Notes: generated by a model from the sequence alone, not told the origin. Counted from the first letter of the stretch, positions 32,418 through 41,171 are shown. The stretch is 44,490 nucleotides of DNA from Nocardiopsis suaedae (GCF_027706745.1 NZ_JAQFWP010000062.1:1-44490); one strand, 5' to 3'. Numbers and translations are program-made.

Positions 32418-33518
32418 ATGCACATGCCTGCCGAGCTCACTTTCGCCGCACCGCGCCGGGCCAAGCCGCCCCGGCACCTCGCCGACCTCAGCCCGCAGGA
32501 GCGCAAGGACGCCGTCACCGAGCTCGGCGAGAAGCCGTTCCGCGCCAAGCAGCTGGCCCAGCACTACTTCGGGCGCCTGGAGTCCGACACCTCCGGTATG
32601 ACCGACCTGCCCGCGGACGCGCGCGAGCGCCTGGGCGAGGCCCTGCTGCCCAAGCTGCTGACCCCGGTCAAGCACATCTCCTGCGACGGCGGCATGACGC
32701 GCAAGACCCTGTGGAAGGCCTTCGACGGGGTCATGTTCGAGTCGGTGCTGATGCGCTACCCCGAGCGGGCGACCCTGTGCGTGTCCTCCCAGGCCGGGTG
32801 CGGCATGAACTGCCCGTTCTGCGCCACCGGCCAGCAGGGGCTGACCCGCAACCTGTCCACCGGCGAGATCGTCGACCAGGTCGTCGCCTGCGCCCGGGAC
32901 CTGGAGCGGGGCAACGTCTCCGGGGGCCCAGGCCGCATCTCCAACATCGTCTTCATGGGCATGGGCGAGCCGCTGGCCAACTACAAGCGCGTGCTGGAGG
33001 CGGTGCGCCGCATCACCGACCCGGTCCCCGGCGGGCTGGGCATCTCCCAGCGCGGGGTGACGGTCTCCACGGTCGGCCTCGTCCCGGCGATCGACAGGCT
33101 CATCGCCGAGCGCATGCAGGTGCGCCTGGCGATCTCGCTGCACGCCCCCGACGACGAGCTGCGCGACGAGCTGGTGCCGGTCAACACCCGCTGGAAGGTG
33201 GACGAGGTGCTGGACGCCGCCTGGCGCTACGCCGACACCACCGGCCGCCGGGTCTCGATCGAGTACGCGCTCATCCGCGACATCAACGACCAGGCCTGGC
33301 GCGCCGACCTGCTGGGGCGGCTGCTCAAGGGGCACCTGGCGCACGTCAACCTGATCCCGCTCAACCCGACCCCCGGCTCCAAGTGGACCGCCTCGCGCCC
33401 GGAGGACGAGCGCGAGTTCGTGCGCCGCCTGGAGGCGCACGGCGTCCCGGTCACCGTCCGCGACACCCGCGGCCAGGAGATCGACGGCGCCTGCGGACAG
33501 CTCGCCGCGCAGAACTGA
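32418..33518 (+). CDS. rlmN: 23S rRNA/tRNA adenine-C2 methyltransferase RlmN
   Basis: This radical-SAM enzyme methylates C2 of A2503 in 23S rRNA and A37 in some tRNAs; 366 aa. The cluster-binding C-X3-C-X2-C motif is Cys128, Cys132 and Cys135 ([10 protein letters not shown]). Cys359 in DGACGQL is the methyl-carrying cysteine equivalent to E. coli Cys355, and Cys121 in LCVSSQ matches Cys118. [11 protein letters not shown] and [20 protein letters not shown] are family signatures. A second ATG two codons later is an equally possible start; neither has a strong ribosome binding site. The gene is next to cdsA in M. tuberculosis but is separated here by the accessory block. Confidence 0.95.
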   Translation: MHMPAELTFAAPRRAKPPRHLADLSPQERKDAVTELGEKPFRAKQLAQHYFGRLESDTSGMTDLPADARERLGEALLPKLLTPVKHISCDGGMTRKTLWKAFDGVMFESVLMRYPERATLCVSSQAGCGMNCPFCATGQQGLTRNLSTGEIVDQVVACARDLERGNVSGGPGRISNIVFMGMGEPLANYKRVLEAVRRITDPVPGGLGISQRGVTVSTVGLVPAIDRLIAERMQVRLAISLHAPDDELRDELVPVNTRWKVDEVLDAAWRYADTTGRRVSIEYALIRDINDQAWRADLLGRLLKGHLAHVNLIPLNPTPGSKWTASRPEDEREFVRRLEAHGVPVTVRDTRGQEIDGACGQLAAQN

Positions 33519-33540
33519 CCCCGGCCCCCCGGAGGCGCCC

Positions 33541-34023
33541 GTGGAGGTGCTCACGGCGCTGGCGGCGGGGATCGTGGCGGCCCTCCTGCCGGTGCTCAAC
33601 ATCGAGGTGTACCTGGTCGGCGCCGCCGTTCTGATGGGCGACGCCGGCCTCGTCGCCATGGCGATGGCCGCCGCGGTCGGGCAGACGGCGGGGAAGCTGG
33701 CCCACTACGGGGCAGCGCGAGGGGCCCTGGACATCCCGTGGCTCAAGCGCCGGAGCGAGCGCCCCGAGCGCGCCTGGGCCGGGCGGGTGGAGCGCTGGCG
33801 CCGCAAGGCCGAGGACCGCCCCGCGTGGGCGGCGGGCCTGCTCGCCGTCTCGTCCCTGGTGAGCGTGCCGCCGCTGATGGTGGTGTGCGTGTTCGCGGGG
33901 ACGGTGCGCATGCGCGTCGACGTGTTCTGCGCGGTGACCGCCTCCACGCGCTTTGTGCGCTTCCTCGTGGTGGTCTTCGCGCCGGGCGCGCTGACGTGGG
34001 TCTACGGGCTGTGGCCGGGGTGA
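33541..34023 (+). CDS. Small integral membrane protein, YqaA/VTT-like
   Basis: This 160-aa protein has about four hydrophobic segments: an N-terminal pair around ALAAGIVAALLPVLNIEVYLVGAA, one near LLAVSSLVSVPPLMVVCVFAG and one at the C-terminus. A basic loop rich in Arg and Glu (about 65-95) is cytoplasmic. The pattern resembles YqaA/DedA-related VTT proteins, some of which affect membrane lipid scrambling, but the match is weak. The GTG start has CCGGAGG upstream and lies 22 nt after rlmN, so they are probably cotranscribed. It converges on the Lrp gene with 7 nt between the stops. Confidence 0.7.
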   Translation: MEVLTALAAGIVAALLPVLNIEVYLVGAAVLMGDAGLVAMAMAAAVGQTAGKLAHYGAARGALDIPWLKRRSERPERAWAGRVERWRRKAEDRPAWAAGLLAVSSLVSVPPLMVVCVFAGTVRMRVDVFCAVTASTRFVRFLVVVFAPGALTWVYGLWPG

Positions 34024-34030
34024 GCGCGGG

Positions 34031-34525
34031 TCAGCGGGTGCCCCAGGCGTAGGTCTGCTTGCGCAGCTTCAGGTAGAGGAAGCTCTCGGTGCCCACGACG
34101 TCCGGCACCGCCCGGATCGAGCCGAGGATGTCGAGCAGGCGCTCGTCGTCCTCGGCCACGACCTCCACCAGCAGGTCGAAGGAGCCGGCGGTGATGACCA
34201 CGTACTCGCACCCGTCGAGCCCGGCGATCTCGTCGGCCACCCGGTTCAGGTCGCCGTTGCAGCGCACGCCGATCATCGCCTGGCGGCTGAAGCCCAGCAT
34301 CATGGGGTCGGTCACCCCGACGACCTGCACCACGCCGGTCTCCAGCAGGCGCTGCACCCGCTGGCGCACGGCCGCCTCGGACAGCCCCACCGCCTTGCCG
34401 ATCGCGGCGTAGGAGCGGCGGCCGTCCTCTTGGAGCTGCTCGATGATGCGCTTGGCGGTCTCGTCCAGCACCGGCGCCGCGTGGTTGCGCCGGGTCCCCG
34501 GCGCGCTGTCCTCGTGCTCGGTCAC
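34031..34525 (-). CDS. Lrp/AsnC family transcriptional regulator
   Basis: This 164-aa feast/famine regulator has an AsnC-type helix-turn-helix (DETAKRIIEQLQEDGRRSYAAIGKAVGLSEAAVRQRVQRLLETGVVQVVGV) followed by the RAM ligand-binding domain (ADEIAGLDGCEYVVITAGSFDLLVEVVAEDDERL, TESFLYLKL). The GTG at 34525 has GGAGGACC upstream; a longer frame from 34612 lacks a ribosome binding site and homology. Lrp-type regulators are often found next to aminotransferase or semialdehyde dehydrogenase genes, so it may help control the catabolic region to its right. The effector is probably an amino acid. Confidence 0.9.
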   Translation of the reverse strand: MTEHEDSAPGTRRNHAAPVLDETAKRIIEQLQEDGRRSYAAIGKAVGLSEAAVRQRVQRLLETGVVQVVGVTDPMMLGFSRQAMIGVRCNGDLNRVADEIAGLDGCEYVVITAGSFDLLVEVVAEDDERLLDILGSIRAVPDVVGTESFLYLKLRKQTYAWGTR

Positions 34526-34665
34526 GTGGTCCTCCGCTGGCGTGATCGTCGCTGGCCGTGCGCCGGGGCACGGGAATCGGTGGGGAGCCGCCCCCTGGGC
34601 GACGGAATCCAAAGTAGTGCATCGGAGGGTGCGCGGGGTCCGGCCGCGCCGCGGTGGTCGTGGGC

Positions 34666-36291
34666 TCAGGGCGCCTCGCCGGGCAGGCGGTCGCGCACCG
34701 AGTCCAGGGACATCAGCGCCACGTGCAGTGACAGGCAGGTCTCTACCGAGTCGAGGTCGGCGCCGAGCACCCGGGCGATGCGGCGGAGCCGCTCATAGAA
34801 CGCGGGTCGGGACAGGTGCGCCGACGTGGCCGCAAGCGCCTTGTTCCGTCCGGCCTCCAGGTAGTGCCGCAGCATCTCGGTCAGGTCGCTGCCGTGCCGG
34901 GCGTCGTAGGCCAGCAGCGGCCCCAGCTCCCGCTCCACGTAGGTCTGCAGCCGCTCGTCGTCGCGGAAGAGGTGGAGCAGCCCGCGCAGGTGCAGGTCGG
35001 GCAGGCGGTACAGCGGCCGCCGCTCGGGCCGGTGCAGCGCGACGTCGCCCACCTGGCGCGCTTCCAGGAAGGAGCGGCGCACCTCCCGGATGTCGTCGGT
35101 GTGCGACCCGGCCGCCAGTACCGGTCCGGTGCCGACCAGCTCCCGCACCCTTTCCGCCAGCCGCTGCAGGCGCGGCTCGGGGTCCTGCCCCTGGGGGAGC
35201 GCCAGCAGGATGCCCACGCGCACGTCGTCGAGCGATCCGACGAGGGCGGGCAGCCGCACCTCGCGGCACGCGCGCGCGGTGGCCTCCGCGGTGTCGGAGA
35301 GCCGGGCCTGGGCGGCCAGTCCGGTCCCGCCCTCGGGGAGCCGCAGCACCAGCCCGCTGAGCGCGCGCCCGTCCAGCGGGACGCCCACGGCCCGCGCACG
35401 CACCAGAGCCTCCTGCGGGTCGGAATAGGAGCGGTCGACGATGCCCGCGATGATCGTGCGGTGCGTCTGCCGCTCCAGGCTCTCCTGGTGGCGCTCCAGG
35501 AGCCGCCCCAGGGCGAGCGTGGTCGCGGCGCGCTCCAGCAGCATGGACTGGCGGGGCGAAGGAGAGGCCCCGCAGATCAGTACCAGGCGTCCCCAGTCCT
35601 GCCCGCGCGCGCCGACCATGGTCACCAGCCACCCCATGGTGGTGTCGTGGACGGTGCGCCCGCCGCCGCGGACCGTGCGCGAGCGCCCCTCCCAGGACGC
35701 CAGGACGGCCTCGGGCTGCTCCCCGGCGACCTCGCACAGGAGCACCTGGTGGTTGAGGTTCTCCAGCACCACGGGGCACTCGGACAGGCGCGCGACCTCG
35801 CGCAGCACGTGCTCGGGCCGGGCGCCCTCCACGGACAGCCGGGTGAAGACCTCGTGCAGCCGCTCGGATTCGCGCAGCTCGTCCAGCTGCTCGTTGACCA
35901 CCCGTACGTGCACCGCCTCGGTGATCTCCACGAAGCGGGTCTCGCGGTCCAGAGCGATGACGGGGATGTGGGCCTCGCGGGCGGCCTCCAGCAGCGCGCG
36001 CGGCAGCTCCGACTCCGCGCCGTACTTGCGGCCCAGCTCCACGGCGATGCCGCTCACCCCGACCGACGCCAGGTCCTCGACGTAGCGGCGCAGCGCCCCA
36101 GGGGAGTCGGGCATCGCGATGCCGGTGGTGAGCACCAGCTCGCCGCCGCGCAGCAGGTGCGCCAGGTCGGTCACCTCGGCGATGTGCACCCAGCGCACGG
36201 TGACCCCGAGCAGGTCCTCGCCCACCACCACGCGGGGGCGGGCGCGCTCGACGACGGGGATGCGCAGGACTTCGGCGAGTGTGGGAAGCAC
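34666..36291 (-). CDS. PucR family transcriptional regulator (first copy)
   Basis: This 541-aa regulator begins with the PucR N-terminal domain (LPTLAEVLRIPVVERARPRVVVG, VRWVHIAEVTDLAHLLRGGELVLTTG). A long central sensor/GGDEF-like region follows, then the C-terminal PucR helix-turn-helix (DLTEMLRHYLEAGRNKALAATSAHLSRPAFYERLRRI). PucR proteins activate purine, pyrimidine or amine catabolism genes. The GTG at 36291 starts the conserved LPTLAEVL segment; about 48 upstream in-frame codons are rejected for lack of homology. It is divergent from the aminotransferase-MmsA operon with a 170-bp shared regulatory region, so that operon is the likely target. Confidence 0.9.
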   Translation of the reverse strand: MLPTLAEVLRIPVVERARPRVVVGEDLLGVTVRWVHIAEVTDLAHLLRGGELVLTTGIAMPDSPGALRRYVEDLASVGVSGIAVELGRKYGAESELPRALLEAAREAHIPVIALDRETRFVEITEAVHVRVVNEQLDELRESERLHEVFTRLSVEGARPEHVLREVARLSECPVVLENLNHQVLLCEVAGEQPEAVLASWEGRSRTVRGGGRTVHDTTMGWLVTMVGARGQDWGRLVLICGASPSPRQSMLLERAATTLALGRLLERHQESLERQTHRTIIAGIVDRSYSDPQEALVRARAVGVPLDGRALSGLVLRLPEGGTGLAAQARLSDTAEATARACREVRLPALVGSLDDVRVGILLALPQGQDPEPRLQRLAERVRELVGTGPVLAAGSHTDDIREVRRSFLEARQVGDVALHRPERRPLYRLPDLHLRGLLHLFRDDERLQTYVERELGPLLAYDARHGSDLTEMLRHYLEAGRNKALAATSAHLSRPAFYERLRRIARVLGADLDSVETCLSLHVALMSLDSVRDRLPGEAP

Positions 36292-36354
36292 ACCGGCGAG
36301 TCTACGGGGTTGGGTCTGCGGTGTGTAAGTGGGAATGCGACCCGGCTTTACAGA

Positions 36355-36420
36355 GTGACAGGCGCGGCGCCGGAATCGGGCTGACGGACTGTCAGATCCG
36401 CGTCCCCGGAACCGACAGTG
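36355..36420. promoter_or_regulatory. Repeated GACAG motifs in the PucR/aminotransferase intergenic region
   Basis: GTGACAGG (36355-36362), the palindrome TGAC-N5-GTCA (36382-36394) and CCGACAGTG (36412-36420) share the core GACAG/CTGTC in both orientations. The arrangement suggests binding sites for the divergent PucR regulator. No confident -35/-10 pair was found. Confidence 0.4.
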
Positions 36421-36461
36421 TGGCGCTGGCCGCACGGCCGGGCGGGGGTGAGACTGAGGTC

Positions 36462-37760
36462 ATGTCGGAACTGCACGAACGCCACCGCGCCGTGATGCCC
36501 TCGTGGCTCGCCCTCTACTACGACGACCCCATGGAGATCACCTCCGGCAAGGGGAACCGCGTCACCGACGCCGAGGGGAACACCTACCTCGACTTCTTCG
36601 CCGGGATCCTCACCAACATGCTCGGCTACGACGTGGCCGAGGTGCGCGAGGCCGTCGAACGGCAGATCGCCCGCGGGGTGGTGCACACCTCCACCCTGTA
36701 CCTGATCCGCGGCCAGGTCGAACTGGCCGAGAAGATCGCGCGGCTGTCCGGGATCCCCGACGCCAAGGTCTTCTTCACCAACTCCGGCACCGAGGCCAAC
36801 GAGACCGCACTGCTCCTGGCCACCTACGCGCGCGGCACCGACCAGGTGCTGGCCATGCGCAACAGCTACCACGGCCGCTCCTTCGGCGCCGTGGCGGTCA
36901 CCGGCAACACGGCCTGGAAGAACTCCTCGCTGTCCCCGCTCAACGTGCACTACCTGCACGGCACCGACCGCGACCACCCGGCCTTCCGCGGCATGGACGA
37001 CGCCGCCTACACCGAGGCCTGCGTGGCGGACCTGCGCGAGGTGCTGGCCACCGCCGTGGCCGCCGGGGGCCCCGCAGCGCTGATCGCCGAGCCGGTGCAG
37101 GGCGTGGGCGGGTTCAGCATGGCGCCCGACGGGCTCCTCGCCGCCTACAAGGAGGTCCTGGACGAGTACGGGGCGCTGTTCATCGCCGACGAGGTGCAGA
37201 CCGGCTGGGGCCGCACCGGCTCCTCCTTCTGGGGCATCGGGAACCACGGGGTCGTGCCCGACGCCCTGACCTTCGCCAAGGGGCTGGGCAACGGCTTCGC
37301 CGTCGGCGGCGTGGTCGCGCGCGGCGACCTGATGGACGCGCTTCCCGCCAACGGGCTGTCCACCTTCGGCGGCAACCCGGTGTCGATGGCCGCGGCCAAC
37401 GCGACCCTCGACTACGTCCTCGACCACGACCTCCAGGCCAACGCCGACCGTCTGGGCCGGGTCGTGCTGGGCGGCCTGACCCCGTTGGCCGACCTGCCCA
37501 CCGTGGGCGGGGTGCGCGGCAAGGGGCTGATGTTCGCCGTCGACATGGTCGACCCGGAGACGGGGGCGCCCGCCCCGGCGCTGGCCGCCCGGGTGCTGGA
37601 GGAGGCCCGGCGGCGGGGGCTGCTCATCGGCAAGGGCGGCCTGCGCGGCAACGTGCTGCGGATGGCCCCGCCGCTCACCCTCACCGAGGACGAGGCGCAC
37701 GAGGGGCGGGACGCCCTCGCCGACGCGGTCCGCGCGGTGGACGCCGCCGCCCGCGGCTGA
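36462..37760 (+). CDS. Class III aminotransferase, likely beta-alanine or omega-amino acid
   Basis: This PLP-dependent transaminase of 432 aa belongs to the ornithine/GABA aminotransferase (class III) group. The PLP region shows NSGTEANETALLLA, FIADEVQTGWGRTG and the Schiff-base Lys in ALTFAKGLGNGFAVGG. The N-terminal MPSWLALYYDDPMEITSGKGNRV recalls aminotransferases of hydantoinase/pyrimidine catabolism clusters. With mmsA next door, beta-alanine or beta-aminoisobutyrate is the likeliest amino donor, giving malonate or methylmalonate semialdehyde. ATG at 36462 follows GAGACTGAGGTC. The stop is inside a perfect 15-bp tandem repeat (37757-37786), so a second in-frame TGA follows. Confidence 0.87.
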   Translation: MSELHERHRAVMPSWLALYYDDPMEITSGKGNRVTDAEGNTYLDFFAGILTNMLGYDVAEVREAVERQIARGVVHTSTLYLIRGQVELAEKIARLSGIPDAKVFFTNSGTEANETALLLATYARGTDQVLAMRNSYHGRSFGAVAVTGNTAWKNSSLSPLNVHYLHGTDRDHPAFRGMDDAAYTEACVADLREVLATAVAAGGPAALIAEPVQGVGGFSMAPDGLLAAYKEVLDEYGALFIADEVQTGWGRTGSSFWGIGNHGVVPDALTFAKGLGNGFAVGGVVARGDLMDALPANGLSTFGGNPVSMAAANATLDYVLDHDLQANADRLGRVVLGGLTPLADLPTVGGVRGKGLMFAVDMVDPETGAPAPALAARVLEEARRRGLLIGKGGLRGNVLRMAPPLTLTEDEAHEGRDALADAVRAVDAAARG

Positions 37761-37786
37761 CCCGGGCGGGGCTGACCCGGGCGGGG
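37757..37786 (+). repeat. Two tandem copies of a 15-bp unit at the aminotransferase stop
   Basis: CTGACCCGGGCGGGG occurs twice without change. Because the unit is five codons long, each copy provides an in-frame TGA. It looks like a recent slippage duplication. Confidence 0.9.
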
Positions 37787-37853
37787 ACGCGGCCCGCACC
37801 GGCGCCGCGGCCCGCACAGAACGACCTGGCAACGTGGAATCGGAAGGACGCAG

Positions 37854-39353
37854 ATGAGCAAGCACGTCACCCACTGGATCGGCGGTCGGCCCGCCGCGGG
37901 CGAGGCGCGCCGCAGGGGGGACATCTACAACCCGGCCACCGGGAAGGTCGCGGGCACCGTGGACTTCGCCGGGCGGGCGGAGGTGGACGCGGCCGTCGCC
38001 GCCGCCGAGGACGCCTTCCCCGGCTGGCGGGACACCCCGCTGTCCAAGCGGGTCGCGGTGCTCTTCCGCTTCCGCGAGCTGCTCAAGGAGAACGCCGGCG
38101 AGCTGGCCCGGCTGATCAGCGCCGAGCACGGCAAGGTCGTCTCCGACGCCGCCGGGGAGGTCCAGCGCGGCCTGGAGGTCGTGGAGTTCGCCTGCGGCAT
38201 CCCGCACCTGCTCAAGGGCGGCTACTCGGAGAACGTGTCCACCGGGGTGGACGCCTACTCCATCCTGCAGCCCCTGGGCGTGGTCGCGGGCGTCTCACCG
38301 TTCAACTTCCCGGCCATGGTGCCGATGTGGATGTTCCCGGTGGCCATCGCCTGCGGCAACACCTTCGTGCTCAAGCCGAGCGAGAAGGACCCCTCGGCGT
38401 CGGTGCGCATCGCCGAGCTGTGGGCCGAGGCCGGGCTGCCCGACGGGGTGTTCAACGTCGTGCACGGCGACAAGGAGGCCGTCGACGGGCTGCTGGAGCA
38501 CGAGGACGTCAAGGCGGTGAGCTTCGTCGGCTCCACGCCCATCGCGCAGTACATCTACGAGGGCGCCGCGCGCTCGGGCAAGCGGGTGCAGGCGCTGGGC
38601 GGGGCGAAGAACCACATGGTGGTGCTGCCCGACGCCGACCTGGACCTGGCCGCCGACGCGGCGGTCTCCGCGGGCTTCGGGTCGGCGGGGGAGCGGTGCA
38701 TGGCCATTTCGGCCGTGGTCGCCATCGACACCATCGCCGACGACCTGCTGGAGCGCATCCGCGAGCGGGTCGAAGGACTGCGGGTGGGGCCGGGCGACGA
38801 CGACCGCAGCGAGATGGGGCCGCTCGTCACGCGCGCGCACCGGGACAAGGTCGCCTCGTACCTGGAGTCGGGGGTGCGCGAGGGGGCGTCCCTGCCCATC
38901 GACGGGCGCGTGCACCCGGTGCTCGGCGGCGGCGGGGACGGGTTCTGGCTGGGGCCCTCGCTCCTGGACCACGTCAGCCCGGAGATGGCCTGCTACACCG
39001 ACGAGATCTTCGGTCCGGTGCTCAGCATGCTGCGCGTCCCCTCGTATGAGAGCGCTCTGGAGCTGATCAACGCCAACCCCTACGGCAACGGCACCGCCAT
39101 CTTCACCAATGACGGCGGCGCGGCCCGGCGCTTCCAGAACGAGGTGGAGGTGGGCATGGTCGGCATCAACGTGCCGATTCCGGTGCCCATGGCTTATTAC
39201 TCCTTCGGCGGGTGGAAGAAGTCGCTGTTCGGCGACTCGCACGCGCACGGAATGGAGGGCGTCCACTTCTACACCCGCACCAAGGCCGTCACCTCCCGGT
39301 GGCTCGACCCCTCGCACGGCGGGGTGAACCTGGGGTTCCCGACCAGCGGGTGA
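37854..39353 (+). CDS. mmsA: CoA-acylating methylmalonate-semialdehyde dehydrogenase
   Basis: This NAD- and CoA-dependent aldehyde dehydrogenase has 499 aa. It converts malonate or methylmalonate semialdehyde to acetyl-CoA or propionyl-CoA with release of CO2. Family features are the N-terminal HWIGGRPAAGEARRRGDIYNPATG, GVSPFNFPAMVPMWMFPVAIA, KPSEKDPSASVRI, GGAKNHMVVLPDADLD and the catalytic Cys in SAGERCMAISAVVAI. The C-terminal GVNLGFPTSG-like ending is typical of MmsA. It follows the aminotransferase by 93 bp, and the pair would complete beta-alanine breakdown. A strong terminator lies 48 nt downstream. Confidence 0.94.
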   Translation: MSKHVTHWIGGRPAAGEARRRGDIYNPATGKVAGTVDFAGRAEVDAAVAAAEDAFPGWRDTPLSKRVAVLFRFRELLKENAGELARLISAEHGKVVSDAAGEVQRGLEVVEFACGIPHLLKGGYSENVSTGVDAYSILQPLGVVAGVSPFNFPAMVPMWMFPVAIACGNTFVLKPSEKDPSASVRIAELWAEAGLPDGVFNVVHGDKEAVDGLLEHEDVKAVSFVGSTPIAQYIYEGAARSGKRVQALGGAKNHMVVLPDADLDLAADAAVSAGFGSAGERCMAISAVVAIDTIADDLLERIRERVEGLRVGPGDDDRSEMGPLVTRAHRDKVASYLESGVREGASLPIDGRVHPVLGGGGDGFWLGPSLLDHVSPEMACYTDEIFGPVLSMLRVPSYESALELINANPYGNGTAIFTNDGGAARRFQNEVEVGMVGINVPIPVPMAYYSFGGWKKSLFGDSHAHGMEGVHFYTRTKAVTSRWLDPSHGGVNLGFPTSG

Positions 39354-39400
39354 CGCGGCGCCGCCACGGCGGGCGGCCGCGTTCACCGGACCGCGGCTCC

Positions 39401-39447
39401 GGACCGCGTCCCCCTTCTGCTCAGGGGGATGCGGTCCGGCACTTTTT
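39401..39447 (+). terminator. Intrinsic terminator after mmsA
   Basis: A 14-bp stem (39401-39414 with 39424-39437, one wobble) with a 9-nt loop is followed by GGCAC and five T. It is the clearest rho-independent terminator in the window. Confidence 0.88.
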
Positions 39448-39793
39448 CAAGGTTCCCCGGCGGAATCGCCCTACCCAAGGTCGGGCGGTCGCTACAGGGA
39501 GTATCGTGGGGCAAGGTTCGCCTCACCCGGCGGTGCATGCCGCCGCTGAGGCACGACCGCGGACCACACCGGGAGATGCGCTCATTTCCCCTCCTCCCCC
39601 CACGGAAAGCGAGCGCGTCGGGTGCTCCGGGGCCGCTCTCCCCCTGGCCCCGGAGCACCCACCTTCCCCGTCCGTCCCGTCGACCCTCTTCCGGCGCACA
39701 CCCGGCCTTGACGACCCTGGCCGGTGCGGCGCTCGCAGCGTGTTCGGACGGCGTTCCCGGGGACGGCGCTCGCGCTTCCGTGCGGGTGCCCTC
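39448..39793. other. Intergenic region with a second perfect hairpin
   Basis: No gene can be supported here. A perfect 15-bp inverted repeat (39620-39634 with 39646-39660, 11-nt loop) could end the minus-strand zinc-ribbon transcript. At 39709-39750 one plus-strand frame reads LTTLAGAALAACSDG, which looks like a lipoprotein signal end but has no usable start or continuation. Confidence 0.45.
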
Positions 39794-40051
39794 TCAGCGG
39801 GCCGCGAGTTCGGGTTCTCCCGCGTGCGCGTCGTGCGCCGCGGCGATGCCCGCGCACTCCGCGCACCCGTAGACCTCGCTGCCGTCGGGCAGTGCGCCCA
39901 ACGCGTGGCGTGGTCGGGGCCAGCGGACGTGGCAGATGGCGCAGGCATCCCCCATGCACTGCGCGGTGCTCAGCAGTTCCGGCTCGAACGTGTAGATGTC
40001 GGTTGTGTCGGCAGCGGCCCCCAGTCGGGGCACAATGCTCAGACCGCTCAA
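39794..40051 (-). CDS. Small zinc-ribbon-like protein
   Basis: This 85-aa protein has two CXXC pairs, CAIC and CAEC, separated by about 25 residues (HVRWPRPRHALGALPDGSEVYG), plus another Cys a few residues before the first pair. This is the layout of a structural zinc knuckle. Small proteins of this type occur as hypothetical genes in Streptomyces and relatives. The start is TTG at 40051, with GGGGGGAG 8 nt upstream. An ATG directly after that site opens a four-codon frame, ATG GGA CGT TGA, whose stop overlaps the TTG. The upstream region to 40248 is unusually AT-rich. Confidence 0.65.
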   Translation of the reverse strand: MSGLSIVPRLGAAADTTDIYTFEPELLSTAQCMGDACAICHVRWPRPRHALGALPDGSEVYGCAECAGIAAAHDAHAGEPELAAR

Positions 40052-40248
40052 CGTCCCATCTCCCCCCGTGGTTTAGGACAGTCTGGCGGACCTATAGAGT
40101 TCGGCTCTTATTGAACCAGAAACGGTCTGCGACCGGAATGGCTCAGGCCGTTTTCTGTGACTCTAAGCCCATGAAGCTTAACTCTTGGTAGTCGGATCGG
40201 GAAGACTTGGCCAAGCCTTCCGGGTGAATATTTCCTTTTGTCCGATTT
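40052..40248. other. AT-rich intergenic segment with a near-perfect palindrome
   Basis: This segment has clearly lower GC than the rest of the window. It contains a TATAGG-like box on the minus strand that could serve the zinc-ribbon gene. A 22-bp near-palindrome at 40200-40221, GGAAGACTTGGCCAAG then CCTTCC, has CTTGGCCAAG as its perfect centre. No gene is seen. Confidence 0.5.
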
Positions 40249-41067
40249 TTACGGGGTGGCGTCCGGGTCGCGCGGCACCACCGTGAACCGGCGCAGCCGC
40301 AGGGCAGGGTTCTTCTCCCGGACCTCGGCCACCCGCTCGAGGGCGATACGGCCGACCGCTACCCCCGTCTGCTCACCCAATGCGACGATCCGCGTCCCCA
40401 TCGGGTCGATGATCGCGCTGTTGCCCGCCCCCGTCGGCGCGTTCTGCCCCGCCGCCGCGACGTACAGGGTGTTCTCGATCGCGCGGGCGCGCAGGAGCGT
40501 CGTCCAGTGGTCCTCCTTCAGCGGGCCGGGCACCCACTCGGCGGCCAGCAGCAGGATGTGGGCCCCCGCGTCGGCGATCCGCCGCGTCACCTCCGGGAAG
40601 CGCAGGTCGTAGCAGGTCTGCAGGCCGAAGGTGAGGCCGTCGCAGGTGAAGGTCTCCGGCTCGGCGACCGGGCCGGGCTCGACCACGTCCGACTCGCGGG
40701 CGCCGAACGCGTCGTACAGGTGGAGCTTGCGGTACCGGGCGGCGACCGCGCCGTCGGGGCCGAAGGCGGCGAGGGTGTTGGAGAACCGGCCGGGCGCCGA
40801 CGGCAGCGCCTCGTTCAGCCCGGCCACCACGTGGACGCGGTGCTCGGCGGCGAGCGCGGCGATCCCCGACGGGAAGGGGCCGTCCATCGGCTCGGCGGAC
40901 TCCACGAACCGGTGGTCGGTGCGCGGCGCGGTGAACATCGCGTACTCGGGCAGCAGCACCACGCGCGCGCCGCGCGCCACGGCCTCGCCGACCATCGCGC
41001 GCGCCGTGTCCAGGTTGCGCCGCTTGTCCTCGCCGGGCGCGTACTGCCCGATGGCCACATCCACCAT
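40249..41067 (-). CDS. Nitrilase superfamily amidohydrolase
   Basis: This carbon-nitrogen hydrolase has 272 aa. The catalytic triad is visible: Glu in VVLLPEYAMF, Lys in YRKLHLYDAFG and Cys in LQTCYDLRFPE. A second Glu in PGPLKEDHW is also conserved. The KLHLYDAFG form is typical of Nit/omega-amidase and related branches. Given the neighbours, it may release an omega-amino acid from an amide or carbamoyl precursor (for example N-carbamoyl-beta-alanine or an omega-amide), but this is inference. GAGGAGGCGGC precedes the ATG at 41067. It follows gabT on the same strand after 104 bp that contain a hairpin. Confidence 0.87.
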   Translation of the reverse strand: MVDVAIGQYAPGEDKRRNLDTARAMVGEAVARGARVVLLPEYAMFTAPRTDHRFVESAEPMDGPFPSGIAALAAEHRVHVVAGLNEALPSAPGRFSNTLAAFGPDGAVAARYRKLHLYDAFGARESDVVEPGPVAEPETFTCDGLTFGLQTCYDLRFPEVTRRIADAGAHILLLAAEWVPGPLKEDHWTTLLRARAIENTLYVAAAGQNAPTGAGNSAIIDPMGTRIVALGEQTGVAVGRIALERVAEVREKNPALRLRRFTVVPRDPDATP

Positions 41068-41118
41068 GCCGCCTCCTCAGGAACCGGGGACACTCCCGCA
41101 TCCCCTTTCTACCGCGAA

Positions 41119-41152
41119 GGGCCCGCACCCCCGCGGACGGGGGAGCGGGCCC
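41119..41152 (-). terminator. Hairpin between gabT and the nitrilase gene
   Basis: GGGCCCGC (41119-41126) pairs with 41145-41152, and CCCCC with GGGGG inside, separated by an A-A mismatch. It begins 20 nt after the gabT stop. Without a T tract it may only partly separate the two genes. Confidence 0.6.
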
Positions 41153-41171
41153 TGGAGGCGCGAGGCCTCGG

